From: an uncultured Caryophanales bacterium
GTDB lineage: Bacteria; Bacillota_I; Bacilli_A; RFN20; CAG-826
Direction of reading: 5' to 3'
Assembly: GCA_947165725.1 (NCBI GenBank)
Contig: CAMVBL010000003.1
Coordinates: forward strand, 1 to 41,313
Length of the DNA stretch: 41,313 nt
A program made the position numbers and the translations under genes. This document shows, piece by piece, positions 19,878 to 28,643 of the stretch. The stretch's first letter is position 1; each line of letters opens with the position of its first letter. The notes beneath the pieces were generated by a model, which saw nothing but the letters and a program-made list of their open reading frames with translations, was not told where the DNA came from and ran no database searches.

Positions 19878-21353
19878 ATGTTAATTTTCAACGACGAAGA
19901 ATTGTATTTACCGGACTTCAAAGATATTTGGTTTACAAATTGTGATGCTAGATATCGTGGATTAAAGGGTGCACGTGCTACTGGTAAGACGTATGATTTT
20001 ATCGGCCTAGAACCATACTTCAAGATATTCAGTGATGCCCGTCGTAATATTATGATGATACGTCAAAATGATAAGGATAACGCGCAATCAAATTATACTA
20101 TATTAAAGAATATCGCGTATAAGTATGGGATAGCACATCTATTCAAATTCACTGTTAGTCCGCATAAAATCGTATACAAGAAGACTGGTCAGGTTATTCT
20201 ATTCGGTGGTATGAACGATGTTGAGAATATTACATCAACCTCCGTGGAAACCGGTTACTGGACGGATATATACTTTGAGGAAGCAAGCCAATTAAAATCA
20301 TACGAAGAATTCCGTGTCGTTGATGGTTCCATTCGTGTCCCATCATACGAACCAGACCTTAAGGTGCAAATAACCTTCCTATTCAATGCTTGGGATGTTG
20401 GACACTGGTTATATGATGTATTCTTCAAAGGTAGACTAGAGGATGATATTCCAACGTTAGAGACTCAGAGGTTTCAATTTTACTATGACCCGGACTTTAA
20501 CATAGGTTATGGCGATGGTGTAGCATTGCATATCTCATCATACAAATGCAATCCATATTTAAGCGAAGGGCAAATCAAAGGTGCCTTAAGAATGAAAGAG
20601 GTTGCCTACGATATATACCTTGTGGAAAACTTAGGATGTTGGGGCAACATCGGTGATAAGACTTACGCCCACTGGGATGAGAGTTTGATAGTGCCAGAGT
20701 ATCACGCTTACAGTCAGCAATACAATGCATTATCAGTAGGCATAGACTTTGGTATGTCAAACGGTGAAGGACGCATTAAATATTCTGAGGATAACGCGAA
20801 GAGATTAGGTTCCGCGAATACAATGCAGTTGATAGGTATCAATGATGACTGGGGAACGATTGAAGGGTTGGATGAGTATTTTGATAGCAATGAAGGCCGC
20901 GATGACTTACATAAAAAATCATCCGTCATCATCCAAAGGGAAATGATAACCAAGTTGATAGAGTGGTATAGTAGGTATCAAATGCAAGGTAACCTAGTGT
21001 GCTATGTTGACTGTGCAGATAGCGGTGGGTTCATTGATGGCCTAGTGATGGAAGCGCATCATCAAGGCGCTTACTACCTCAAGTTTATGCCATCATCCAA
21101 GATTCCTATTCTAAGTCGTGTATACTTTGAAAATCAATTAATGGCATTAGGTGCGCTTAAACTAAGCAAGACCTGCAATAACCTAATAAGGGAAATAAAG
21201 AATGCCCGTAAGGCCAAAGATGGTAGAGTCAGAGAAGACTACGATGACCACGCGATTAACGCCTTTGAATATGCTTGGATACCGTTGAGGAAGAGACTTA
21301 CAAGATGGAAAACCTTTAAAGACCCTTTTAAGTCTGAATCCAATAATATATAA
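19878..21353 (+). CDS. terL: Terminase large subunit
   Basis: A 491-residue packaging motor. Walker A is GARATGKT (31-38), Walker B with catalytic Glu is IYFEEAS (E134, E135). The RNase H-like nuclease shows GIDFG (about 289), YVDCADSGG (about 374-382) and DDHAINAFEY (about 455-464). This matches PBSX-type terminases. It translocates DNA into the prohead and cuts it. Full length. Confidence 0.95.
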   Translation: MLIFNDEELYLPDFKDIWFTNCDARYRGLKGARATGKTYDFIGLEPYFKIFSDARRNIMMIRQNDKDNAQSNYTILKNIAYKYGIAHLFKFTVSPHKIVYKKTGQVILFGGMNDVENITSTSVETGYWTDIYFEEASQLKSYEEFRVVDGSIRVPSYEPDLKVQITFLFNAWDVGHWLYDVFFKGRLEDDIPTLETQRFQFYYDPDFNIGYGDGVALHISSYKCNPYLSEGQIKGALRMKEVAYDIYLVENLGCWGNIGDKTYAHWDESLIVPEYHAYSQQYNALSVGIDFGMSNGEGRIKYSEDNAKRLGSANTMQLIGINDDWGTIEGLDEYFDSNEGRDDLHKKSSVIIQREMITKLIEWYSRYQMQGNLVCYVDCADSGGFIDGLVMEAHHQGAYYLKFMPSSKIPILSRVYFENQLMALGALKLSKTCNNLIREIKNARKAKDGRVREDYDDHAINAFEYAWIPLRKRLTRWKTFKDPFKSESNNI

Positions 21354-21354
21354 T
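21349..21354 (+). promoter_or_regulatory. Possible promoter before the portal gene
   Basis: A TATAAT at the end of the large terminase gene, followed by AAATGTGAGG as in other start regions of this phage. No good -35 is seen at 17 bp (TTTTAA), so it is weak. Confidence 0.35.
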
Positions 21355-21373
21355 AAATGTGAGGTAACACGAT

Positions 21374-22966
21374 ATGAATGTAATTGACTTCTTGAAAAAT
21401 AAAGTATTCAGATTCCTAAAATTATCTAAGTTGAATGGAGACCCAAACAGCGAACGATTAACATATATTTCAGATGATGAAGCAATCCGTGTAGCAAATA
21501 TTAGAGCCAATATGGTCTGGTATTTAGGTGATGGCGATGAATTGCTTAACTGGTATACAAATCAACAAACTTACGGATGGGCAAAGAATCCGATTTACAA
21601 TAGAAATAAGAGACAATATTTCTGGGGCAGAAGTGTCAATGAAATGGTTAAGCGTATTCATAGTGGTATTCCAAGAGCCATCATTGATACAATTTCCAAC
21701 GTGGTTGGTATGCCAGACTTAACTACACCAGACCCAAGGTTAAAGGATATTTTTGAAGTCAATGATTTTGAATTTATGTTAACACAGCGTTCTAGACCGA
21801 TGACACTAGCAGCCGGTGATGGTGCTTGGAAAGTCAATATCAATCCAACCTTGTGTAAGCATCCGTTGATAGAATGGTATAACTCAGAAGATTGGGGTCC
21901 GATTGTCAAGAGTAATATTTTGCTTGGTATGTGGTTTAAGTCCTATTATAAGGCAAAGGATAACAAGAATTATGTATTATTTGAAACAAGAACACTTAGA
22001 CCAGAAGGATTAGCCATTGAATATCAATTATATCAATTAGGTAAGAATAACGACTTAATCAGTTGTAAGATGGATAAGGTTCCTGAGTTGAAAGACCTGG
22101 AGGGTCAATTAATTCAAGGTGTCAAATCATTATTAGCGGTTCCAAATAAATATTACTTTGACCCATTGCATCCAAATAGAGGTAAGTCAATCTACGATGG
22201 TAAATTAGACTTGTTTGACTTTATGGATGAGATTCTAACTCAAAGTGGTCAAACGAATAGAGTGTCAACACCAGTTGAATATTATCCAGTGGATTTGTTA
22301 GAGCGCACGAAGAATGGTCAACCTATTTTACCAGCGTTATATAACAGAGAGTTTGTTAAGATTGAAGCGACGCCTGATGGTAATGGTGATATGAAGAATC
22401 AAATTACCACCACACAACCAGACCTTAACTTTGATAAGTATGGTCAATTATTCGCTGACACACTTGGTAATGCATTGATTGGTGTGCTATCACCATCGTC
22501 CTTAGGCATTGATATTGCTAAGAAAGACAATGCTGATGCACAAAGAGAGAAAGAAAAACAAACCATATTCACAAGGAATACAATTATCAGCAATGAGACA
22601 AAGGCTTTGATTAAATTATGTAATATCTTACTGATGTGTCAAGACTATATGGATACTGGTGTATTCCAAGAGAAGGATTATCAAATTAGCGTTAAGTATG
22701 ATGAGTTTGCTAATCCATCATTTGAATCAGAATTACAAATCTTAGGGCCTGCTTGGTCACAAGGTCAAATATCAACAGAACGATTCGTCGCGATGTTATG
22801 GGCTGGTAAATTAAGTGATGAAGAAATGGCTAAGGAAGTCGCTTGGTTAGATGATAATAAGGCCAAAGATGACTTTGATTTAGGAGCATTAAATGAAACT
22901 GGTAACGGAAACAATTTACCAAGAGAAAGACAAGAAGAAGAAACACCTTCTGAGTCTGAAGAATAA
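21374..22966 (+). CDS. Portal protein
   Basis: A 530-residue protein directly after the large terminase, the usual portal position and size. It has the mixed N-terminal region, helical stem and acidic C-terminal end (ending EEETPSESEE) typical of SPP1/PBSX-type portals. It forms the ring through which DNA enters and leaves the head. Identification rests on position and overall make-up. Its end overlaps the next gene by 74 bp. Confidence 0.85.
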   Translation: MNVIDFLKNKVFRFLKLSKLNGDPNSERLTYISDDEAIRVANIRANMVWYLGDGDELLNWYTNQQTYGWAKNPIYNRNKRQYFWGRSVNEMVKRIHSGIPRAIIDTISNVVGMPDLTTPDPRLKDIFEVNDFEFMLTQRSRPMTLAAGDGAWKVNINPTLCKHPLIEWYNSEDWGPIVKSNILLGMWFKSYYKAKDNKNYVLFETRTLRPEGLAIEYQLYQLGKNNDLISCKMDKVPELKDLEGQLIQGVKSLLAVPNKYYFDPLHPNRGKSIYDGKLDLFDFMDEILTQSGQTNRVSTPVEYYPVDLLERTKNGQPILPALYNREFVKIEATPDGNGDMKNQITTTQPDLNFDKYGQLFADTLGNALIGVLSPSSLGIDIAKKDNADAQREKEKQTIFTRNTIISNETKALIKLCNILLMCQDYMDTGVFQEKDYQISVKYDEFANPSFESELQILGPAWSQGQISTERFVAMLWAGKLSDEEMAKEVAWLDDNKAKDDFDLGALNETGNGNNLPRERQEEETPSESEE

Positions 22967-23726
22967 TTATTTTGCCATTATATATCGCGGTTGCTTAAAT
23001 GGTGACCCGGTTAGAAAAATCCATAAAGCCTTGTATGATGCCACGATAAATACCAAACCGGTATATAGAGATAAGGTTTTACTGGCATTTGCAATTAAGA
23101 CCGCCAATAAAGCGAAGAAAATTAGTGCGGAAAACGTAGGATTACTGGCAATTGCATTGTTTGATTTATTCAAAACCAGCCATTCTAACGATAAAGCAAA
23201 GAAAATTATTAATCATCAGGTGAGTGTTGAGGCGGAAAAGGAGAAAAATGGCACTCTAGACCAGTTTATCAAGGATAGCAGGTCTAATGGAGAGTGGTTT
23301 TACTTAGCATCTTCCCACGGAGATTGCGCTGCTGACCATAAACCATACCAAGGACGCCTATACGTAGACGAGAAAGCACCTCAAGATGTGATAGATTACG
23401 CCAGGTCTAGAGGATTATACACACTTCAATGGGTAATGGATGCGCCTGCTTGGTTTATTACTAGACCAAACTGCCGCCATTATTTTGTATCATTGCCATT
23501 AGACCAAGTGAAAGGTAAATCGCTCAAGACACTCAGGCGCAAGCATAAAACCTATACAAAGGAAGGTAATCGTGACTTTCAAACACCAGCGAAGGCAGCG
23601 GTGGAAGAGTATGAAGATAGATTGAAGATGCTGAAGGCATTATACCGTGAGCATCCAACGCCAACGCTAAAGGCGGAAATTACAAAGACTGAATTATTAA
23701 TTAAAAAATGGAAAAAGGCTCTTTAA
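22893..23726 (+). CDS. Minor capsid / head morphogenesis protein
   Basis: A 277-residue protein. The start lies within the end of the portal gene but has AGGAG just upstream. The region SSHGDCAADHKPYQGRLY (H142, D144, C145, YQG 152-154) and RPNCRHYF (about 190) are signatures of the phage minor capsid protein 2/MuF-like group, found next to portals in Firmicutes phages. The C-terminal end is basic helix. It is probably needed for head assembly or DNA entry. The conserved His/Cys set suggests a folded, possibly enzymatic or metal-binding domain. Confidence 0.78.
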   Translation: MKLVTETIYQEKDKKKKHLLSLKNNYFAIIYRGCLNGDPVRKIHKALYDATINTKPVYRDKVLLAFAIKTANKAKKISAENVGLLAIALFDLFKTSHSNDKAKKIINHQVSVEAEKEKNGTLDQFIKDSRSNGEWFYLASSHGDCAADHKPYQGRLYVDEKAPQDVIDYARSRGLYTLQWVMDAPAWFITRPNCRHYFVSLPLDQVKGKSLKTLRRKHKTYTKEGNRDFQTPAKAAVEEYEDRLKMLKALYREHPTPTLKAEITKTELLIKKWKKAL

Positions 23727-23750
23727 ATCGCGAAAAAACTATATTATAAT
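23722..23750 (+). promoter_or_regulatory. Probable promoter before the scaffold gene
   Basis: TATAAT at 23745-23750 with a poor -35 (TTTAAA, 23722-23727) at 17 bp. It lies in the 52-bp gap before the scaffold gene. Confidence 0.5.
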
Positions 23751-23778
23751 TAAAGTAACTTGATAGTGAGGTTATACT

Positions 23779-24315
23779 ATGTTACAAAAACCAAATCCAG
23801 GTAATCCGGGCACTGGAGTCCAAAGTGGTAAAAGTTCACCACAACTCTTTACAAAGGAACGTGTTAACGAATTGATGCAAAAAAGAGTGGAACGTTCTCA
23901 TCAATCCTTTTTCAATCGTTATGGTGTTAAAGATTTGAACGAACTAGATGATTTATTCGCCAAGTCAAAAAGCGTTGACGGATTAAATCAAAAAATTGCA
24001 GAATTAACTGCAAGCAATACTGATTGGCAAAATCGGTATAATGAATTAGACGGTAATCACAAGGAGATGGCCAAAAAATACGCGTTTACTAGTAGAAATA
24101 TCCGTCCTGAGTTATACAAGGACATTGAAACGTATTTCAAAGGTAAGAACCTTGACATTACTGAAGAAACACTCAATGAAGAATTAAAGACTCATCTTGA
24201 TTGGTGTAATAAGGCAGGTCCAGTAGTGCCCTTAGGCACAGACCCATCAGGCCAAACAGACCAAACAACTGAAAGAGAACAAGCAAGTCAATTATTCGGA
24301 ATTGATTTAGGTTAA
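23779..24315 (+). CDS. Scaffolding protein
   Basis: A 178-residue acidic helical protein between minor capsid and major capsid genes, the standard scaffold position. It has a flexible Pro/Gly N-terminus, coiled-coil centre (LNQKIAELTASNTDWQNRY) and a C-terminal tail TEREQASQLFGIDLG. The tail resembles the end of the next small protein. It directs capsid assembly and leaves the prohead before packaging. Confidence 0.82.
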   Translation: MLQKPNPGNPGTGVQSGKSSPQLFTKERVNELMQKRVERSHQSFFNRYGVKDLNELDDLFAKSKSVDGLNQKIAELTASNTDWQNRYNELDGNHKEMAKKYAFTSRNIRPELYKDIETYFKGKNLDITEETLNEELKTHLDWCNKAGPVVPLGTDPSGQTDQTTEREQASQLFGIDLG

Positions 24316-24331
24316 AAGGAAAGGAAAGTTT

Positions 24332-24511
24332 ATGTCTCCAGAAGAATTATTAAAGACATTAAGAGATGGTGGTCTTGACGACGAAGCCATCAAAAAATTA
24401 CTCGATGACACAATGGCCCTAGTTGAACCTGCACAAGAAAATCCTGCTCCAGAAGACAATGAAAAGCAAGAAAGAGCACAAGCGGGCGAATTATTGGGTG
24501 TCACACTCTAA
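24332..24511 (+). CDS. Small scaffold-like protein, 59 aa
   Basis: Begins MSPEELLKTLRDGG after AAAGGAAAGG. It ends NEKQERAQAGELLGVTL, which parallels the scaffold end (A-x-x-LxG-[IV]-x-L). It is very acidic with a helical N-terminus. It may be a second scaffold chain or capsid-binding chaperone, made because the scaffold tail is the part that touches the capsid protein. Confidence 0.75.
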   Translation: MSPEELLKTLRDGGLDDEAIKKLLDDTMALVEPAQENPAPEDNEKQERAQAGELLGVTL

Positions 24512-24533
24512 AACTATAGGAAAGGAATAGCAT

Positions 24534-25889
24534 ATGAATAGTTTTGAACTTATTGAAAAATATATGCCAGAAGCCGTTGACAAATACTTTGCTCACGATT
24601 CCAAATCCGCCTTATTAGAAAAAGGCAGCAAATGGATTGATGTCAACTTCAAAGAAACTGGCTATGTTAAAATCGCTGATATTCTCTTAGATGGTTTATC
24701 AGATTATTACCAAACACAAACAAATAGCCAAGATTTAGTCAATCCTGCTTATGCAAGACCAAATGGCGACGACAATATGTATGCTGCTTATGCTGGCAAC
24801 ATTAGTGCCGATGGCCGTGATGGTTTCCGTATTGGCGGTGTTGATGTCCGTTGGGAAATTAAACGTCTCCAATGGGTTAGAGGTAAACAATTCCGTATTG
24901 ATTACATTTCTAACGAAGAAACAGCCGGTGTCATTATCGGTAATGCCTTGGAAGAATTCCATCGCTTAAAAGTTATTCCAGAAGTTGACGCTGCTAGATT
25001 CAGTTTCATTGCATCACAAACAGCGACATCCTTAGGTAACTTACAAGTTGACGCTATTGATGAAGCGAACGCACAAACAAGCGGTGCTTATATTAATACC
25101 TTAGATGGCCCAACAGGCGTTATGCACAAATTCAATGACGCATTTGAATGGATGTTTGAAATGGGCGTTCCTACTGAAGAACAAGTCATTTTCGTGAGTC
25201 CAACCATTATGACAATGATTCGTAATACCAAAGAATTAGTGAAATTCATCACACAAGGTGATTTCCGTTCTGAATCCGGTCTTACATTCAATGTTGAAAA
25301 ATATATGGAAAGACCAATCGTTGAAGTTCCATCAGATAGATTCTTCACCGATATCGTTTTAACACAAAATGGTTATGCTCCAACAGCGAACTCCAAAGTT
25401 ATTAACTTTATGGTCGTGTCCCTTAAGGCCACAGTCCCAGTTAGAAAGTTAGAATACGAAAAGATTTATGGTCCAGAGTTATCCGGTTTAGCAGGCTTCC
25501 ACGGCTACATCATTAACTACTTATTATACCACGGCATCTTTGTTCCAAGAAACAAAACACCAGGTATCTTCGTCAGCGTTTCTGATGTTGCTGCTAATAC
25601 AAAGGCCAACTTACTTAGAGTCCACGTTGTTCCAGGTGCTGCTCAATACAGTTGGAAATTAGTGAATTACTTCACAAATCCATCCGGTATGAGAGGCACA
25701 TTGGTCTACAGTGCGTCCACATTAGGTAACTTAGGTGCTGAAATCACCATTGATGGTTCCACAGTTAAGGCCTTAGGTTTAGGCGGTGAAGTTTCTGAAG
25801 CAGCAGCGGCCCAAGCATATTACTTCGGCTTAGTTGACGGTTCTGGTAGATTAATCGCCAAAACACCAAGCACAGTTACAGTTAACTAG
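24534..25889 (+). CDS. Major capsid protein with extra C-terminal domain
   Basis: A 451-residue protein in the capsid position, bounded by a strong terminator, as expected for the most abundant product. Residues 1-340 look like an HK97-fold capsid (N-arm, E-loop-rich region, RNTKELVKFITQGDFRSESG, ending at the NYLLYHGIFVPRN segment). About 110 further residues (from GIFVSVSDVAAN) are Ser/Gly/Ala-rich and beta-like, possibly an immunoglobulin-like surface domain. No N-terminal protease cleavage domain is seen, in line with a separate scaffold. Confidence 0.85.
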   Translation: MNSFELIEKYMPEAVDKYFAHDSKSALLEKGSKWIDVNFKETGYVKIADILLDGLSDYYQTQTNSQDLVNPAYARPNGDDNMYAAYAGNISADGRDGFRIGGVDVRWEIKRLQWVRGKQFRIDYISNEETAGVIIGNALEEFHRLKVIPEVDAARFSFIASQTATSLGNLQVDAIDEANAQTSGAYINTLDGPTGVMHKFNDAFEWMFEMGVPTEEQVIFVSPTIMTMIRNTKELVKFITQGDFRSESGLTFNVEKYMERPIVEVPSDRFFTDIVLTQNGYAPTANSKVINFMVVSLKATVPVRKLEYEKIYGPELSGLAGFHGYIINYLLYHGIFVPRNKTPGIFVSVSDVAANTKANLLRVHVVPGAAQYSWKLVNYFTNPSGMRGTLVYSASTLGNLGAEITIDGSTVKALGLGGEVSEAAAAQAYYFGLVDGSGRLIAKTPSTVTVN

Positions 25890-25906
25890 TAAGGTGCTAG
25901 GCAATA

Positions 25907-25936
25907 AAAGGGTCCTATTAAATAGGGCCTTTTTTT
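25907..25936 (+). terminator. Rho-independent terminator after the capsid gene
   Basis: An AAAGG(G)TCCTA / TAGGGCCTTT stem with a 5-base loop, one bulged G, and a run of seven T. It ends the capsid transcript or reduces expression of the next genes. Confidence 0.88.
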
Positions 25937-25952
25937 ATGTTTTCAAATATTA

Positions 25953-25958
25953 TATAAT
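25953..25958 (+). promoter_or_regulatory. Promoter restarting the late block
   Basis: TATAAT directly after the capsid terminator, with only a T-rich -35 (TTTTTT at 25930-25935). The following AATTGTGA fits the start-region pattern of other promoters of this phage. Confidence 0.6.
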
Positions 25959-25984
25959 AATTGTGAATAAAGAGGTAAAGAAAT

Positions 25985-27484
25985 ATGGCGAATAAAAATG
26001 GTCATTGGTATACTGATAAAAACGGAAACCATTATTTTGTTGAAGAAGGCCAAACACCACAAGAAGGTTGGGAAGCCAGCAAACGTAGAAAGATGATTAA
26101 TGGTGGTAAGTATCAAGTATCCGAAGACGGCAATGAATACAGAGATGTAGAGAAAGACGAATACGACAAGTTTGAAGCCGATGACGCTTCATTTGACGAT
26201 AACATTGATGATGACTTCGGTTTTGATGAAGAAGATGAGGATAATTTTGGAGCACCTTATCACTTTGAAGATAAAGACTTCACAAAAAATGACCACGACC
26301 AAATTGCTAGATATGCAAAAAGATATGAGGTTAATGAAGATGAACTCTATGACGAAATTATTGGTCGTGCTCAAGATAAAATTAGAGAAGGCTCCTCACC
26401 TACTAATGCAAAGAATGATGCAATGGAAGAAGTTCTTGATGAAGTTGCTAACGGTGAATATAACCGTGAAATGCAAAAAGCGCAAGAACAAAATGCTGCT
26501 ATGTCAGAGGGTCAAGAAGAGAATAAGAAGTGGCATTTTGAAGAGTCGGGAAATGGCGAAGAGCCTGACGATTTCACACTTGAAGAGATTCAAGGTTTTG
26601 TTGATAGAAACTATGAAGGTGATTACTCTAGAGAAGATGTTGGTAAATTCTTGAAACACTGCGGTTTAGTTGATGAAGATGCTAGAGCAGAAGTTCTAGA
26701 TAAGTTAGGTTATGAGGATAAACCAGCAGGTGATGACCTTCGTGACCCAAATAATCCAAAATACAAAGATTTCAAATCTTCAGATATTACTAATGCTGAG
26801 TTAGTTGATGAAGGCGAAGAAGTTGATGACTTTGATAAAGGTGGTAAAAGAAAATTATCCATCATCAAATATACACCATATGGTGCATTAAAGGATGGTA
26901 GAAATGACGAACTCTATGGTGTCGTAGATGATTACGATGGTTCTGATACATTCAAAGGCGGTGCTATTGTTTCCCATTCATTAGAAAGTGCTAAAGAAGA
27001 TTTGAAACATCAAATTCAATTAGCAATCCAAGGTTCTGATAGATACTTAAAACGTGGTAAATACGATGAAGATTATTTCAACATTGTTAGAGATAATAGA
27101 GAACCTGGTGATGATGAAAAATACAAAGAACGTTATGGATGGGATTTCAATAAACCATTCGCGGAACACGACTTTATGAAAGATGACCCGTATAACAAAT
27201 ATCTTGAGAGTAAGAAACCAAAACCAGCAAAAACCAATGGTTATTACTCAGATAATCCTATCGGTAAAATGGCAATGAAAGGTAATCCAGATTTAACTGG
27301 AGAAAGAATTCTTCACGAAGGTTTTAAGAGAGCCATTCCACCAGAAAAAATCTCTAATGCACTTGTAAAAGCATTAGGTGTTTCTAAAGAGGATGCAGAC
27401 AAATATGTTAAAGAAAATACTATTTCTGCAAATGACCCAGGCTGGATGGACTTAGATGAATGGCTCAAAAATGGTGGTAAATAA
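25985..27484 (+). CDS. Acidic late protein with shared N-terminal module, 499 aa
   Basis: Opens with KNGHWYTDKNGNHYF and EEGQT (residues 4-24), the same short module as the metallopeptidase at 18018. The rest is extremely acidic and hydrophilic, with long Asp/Glu tracts (residues 50-100), a helical DDEIIGRAQDK-like region, and a small folded stretch (KLSIIKYTPYGALKDGRND, SHSLESAKEDLKHQI) near 290-345. No enzyme motif recognised. Between capsid and connector genes, with its own promoter, it is probably a virion-associated or ejected protein; the module could be a packaging tag. The C-terminal helical part resembles small accessory domains of polyvalent phage proteins only in general terms. Confidence 0.78.
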   Translation: MANKNGHWYTDKNGNHYFVEEGQTPQEGWEASKRRKMINGGKYQVSEDGNEYRDVEKDEYDKFEADDASFDDNIDDDFGFDEEDEDNFGAPYHFEDKDFTKNDHDQIARYAKRYEVNEDELYDEIIGRAQDKIREGSSPTNAKNDAMEEVLDEVANGEYNREMQKAQEQNAAMSEGQEENKKWHFEESGNGEEPDDFTLEEIQGFVDRNYEGDYSREDVGKFLKHCGLVDEDARAEVLDKLGYEDKPAGDDLRDPNNPKYKDFKSSDITNAELVDEGEEVDDFDKGGKRKLSIIKYTPYGALKDGRNDELYGVVDDYDGSDTFKGGAIVSHSLESAKEDLKHQIQLAIQGSDRYLKRGKYDEDYFNIVRDNREPGDDEKYKERYGWDFNKPFAEHDFMKDDPYNKYLESKKPKPAKTNGYYSDNPIGKMAMKGNPDLTGERILHEGFKRAIPPEKISNALVKALGVSKEDADKYVKENTISANDPGWMDLDEWLKNGGK

Positions 27485-27486
27485 TT

Positions 27487-27915
27487 ATGGCACTTACTAA
27501 ATATATTACTGCAGACGAATTCAAAGACTGGACAGGTATTGACCTTGCTAAAGAACTTAAGGATACTAACAATCCAAGTAACAAGGTAGATGCATTCCTT
27601 AGACGTATAGAAGTCAGAATGGAAAGTTATATGAATGCACGATTCTTTAAGAATATCAGTGAATTATATCCTGAATTCAGTAATTTCCAAAAAGACCAAT
27701 ATAAATTAGCATTACTGGAACAAGCATTCTACGTTTACCACAACGGTGATATATATGCTGACAGCGGTTATGACCCGGACAAAGGTATTATTGCTAGTAA
27801 GCACGCATTAAGTGAAATTACCATCGCTCCAGCGGCCATTGACCATCTTAGAATGTGTGGATTATGGACTGCACATATCGCAGGAAAGGGGTTCTTTGGT
27901 CCGTGGGTCGCGTAG
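27487..27915 (+). CDS. Head-tail connector (gp6/adaptor-like)
   Basis: A 142-residue helical protein two bases after the preceding gene. Composition (ITADEFKDWTGIDL, FLRRIEVRMESYM, KLALLEQAFYVYHNGD) and place, first after the capsid region, match HK97 gp6/SPP1 gp15 adaptors. It would sit under the portal ring. Confidence 0.72.
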   Translation: MALTKYITADEFKDWTGIDLAKELKDTNNPSNKVDAFLRRIEVRMESYMNARFFKNISELYPEFSNFQKDQYKLALLEQAFYVYHNGDIYADSGYDPDKGIIASKHALSEITIAPAAIDHLRMCGLWTAHIAGKGFFGPWVA

Positions 27916-28280
27916 ATTTATTTCATAGTCGTAGGACGAATTATCACTATTGCGAATACTGGAACCGTGATGAAAGAAACCGCACAGGTAATCCATCACA
28001 ATGGATTGTGAATAAAGCGGTTGACGGAACATTCTATGCTAAGACAGTATCACCTAAGAGTAGTCAAATGAATGTAGTCAACGGTATTTGGGCGAACGAT
28101 AATAACTTCGTGACTCTAGAGACCGATGATGACATCAACGATATCAATAGAGGTAGCGTAGTTAAGTTTGATAACGAATTATGGAACGTAGAGAGTGTCC
28201 AAAGAGAAGAGCATTTGAAGGAGAGTCAATTTAGTAATCATATTCATTACAAATATTACTTATCACTAAGGAAAGGATAG
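27903..28280 (+). CDS. Head closure protein (gp7/gp16-like)
   Basis: The frame is open from an ATG at 27855, but the GTG at 27903 (GRVDLFHSRR) is more likely because it overlaps the adaptor gene by only 13 bp and has AAAGGGG before it. The resulting 125 residues are beta-rich, as in SPP1 gp16-type closure proteins. Called mainly from position. Confidence 0.62.
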   Translation: MGRVDLFHSRRTNYHYCEYWNRDERNRTGNPSQWIVNKAVDGTFYAKTVSPKSSQMNVVNGIWANDNNFVTLETDDDINDINRGSVVKFDNELWNVESVQREEHLKESQFSNHIHYKYYLSLRKG

Positions 28281-28283
28281 TAT

Positions 28284-28643
28284 ATGGAGAACGTTGTAGA
28301 AAAATTACACGCATTGTTATTTACAAATCTAGTAATGAGTTCTCCAGTATTATCTGGTAATATGCAGAGTATGATACAAGTCGGCTTGCAAGGTAGTAGC
28401 ACAAGAGAGATTATCATTGATGCGCCATTCTATGATGCCAAAAAGTGGGCAAAAGAAAAAGTAGTTGTCCATACTGGTGAAGTAATCAATGGTAAAAGTG
28501 CTTATGCACAAGATGTCAACTTATACGGTGCTTTCTTTACACATAATAAATCAGAAGGATGGGTCAATAGAGCCATCAAAGAAGTAGTAGAAGCAATTGC
28601 AAATGAAATAGGAGCACAGGTAGTATATGGAATTCAATTATAA
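28284..28643 (+). CDS. Neck/tail-completion protein (HK97 gp10-like)
   Basis: A 119-residue protein in the third connector position. Helix at start (VVEKLHALLFTNLV) followed by IIIDAPFYDAKKWAKEKV and a C-terminal helix; the AP.YA-like part is reminiscent of gp10-type neck proteins. Overlaps the next gene by 17 bp. Confidence 0.6.
   Translation: MENVVEKLHALLFTNLVMSSPVLSGNMQSMIQVGLQGSSTREIIIDAPFYDAKKWAKEKVVVHTGEVINGKSAYAQDVNLYGAFFTHNKSEGWVNRAIKEVVEAIANEIGAQVVYGIQL

Noticed and set aside
22893..22966. Frameshift between portal and minor capsid genes because of a 74-bp overlap
   Set aside because: AGGAG lies just before the internal ATG and both proteins look complete.
25907..25936. Attachment or recombination site at the capsid gene end
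   Set aside because: The stem plus T-run is a plain terminator and no integrase gene is present.
27487..28280. Frameshift between the adaptor and closure genes
   Set aside because: The second frame has its own GTG start with a ribosome-binding-like sequence and a short overlap; both products have normal sizes.
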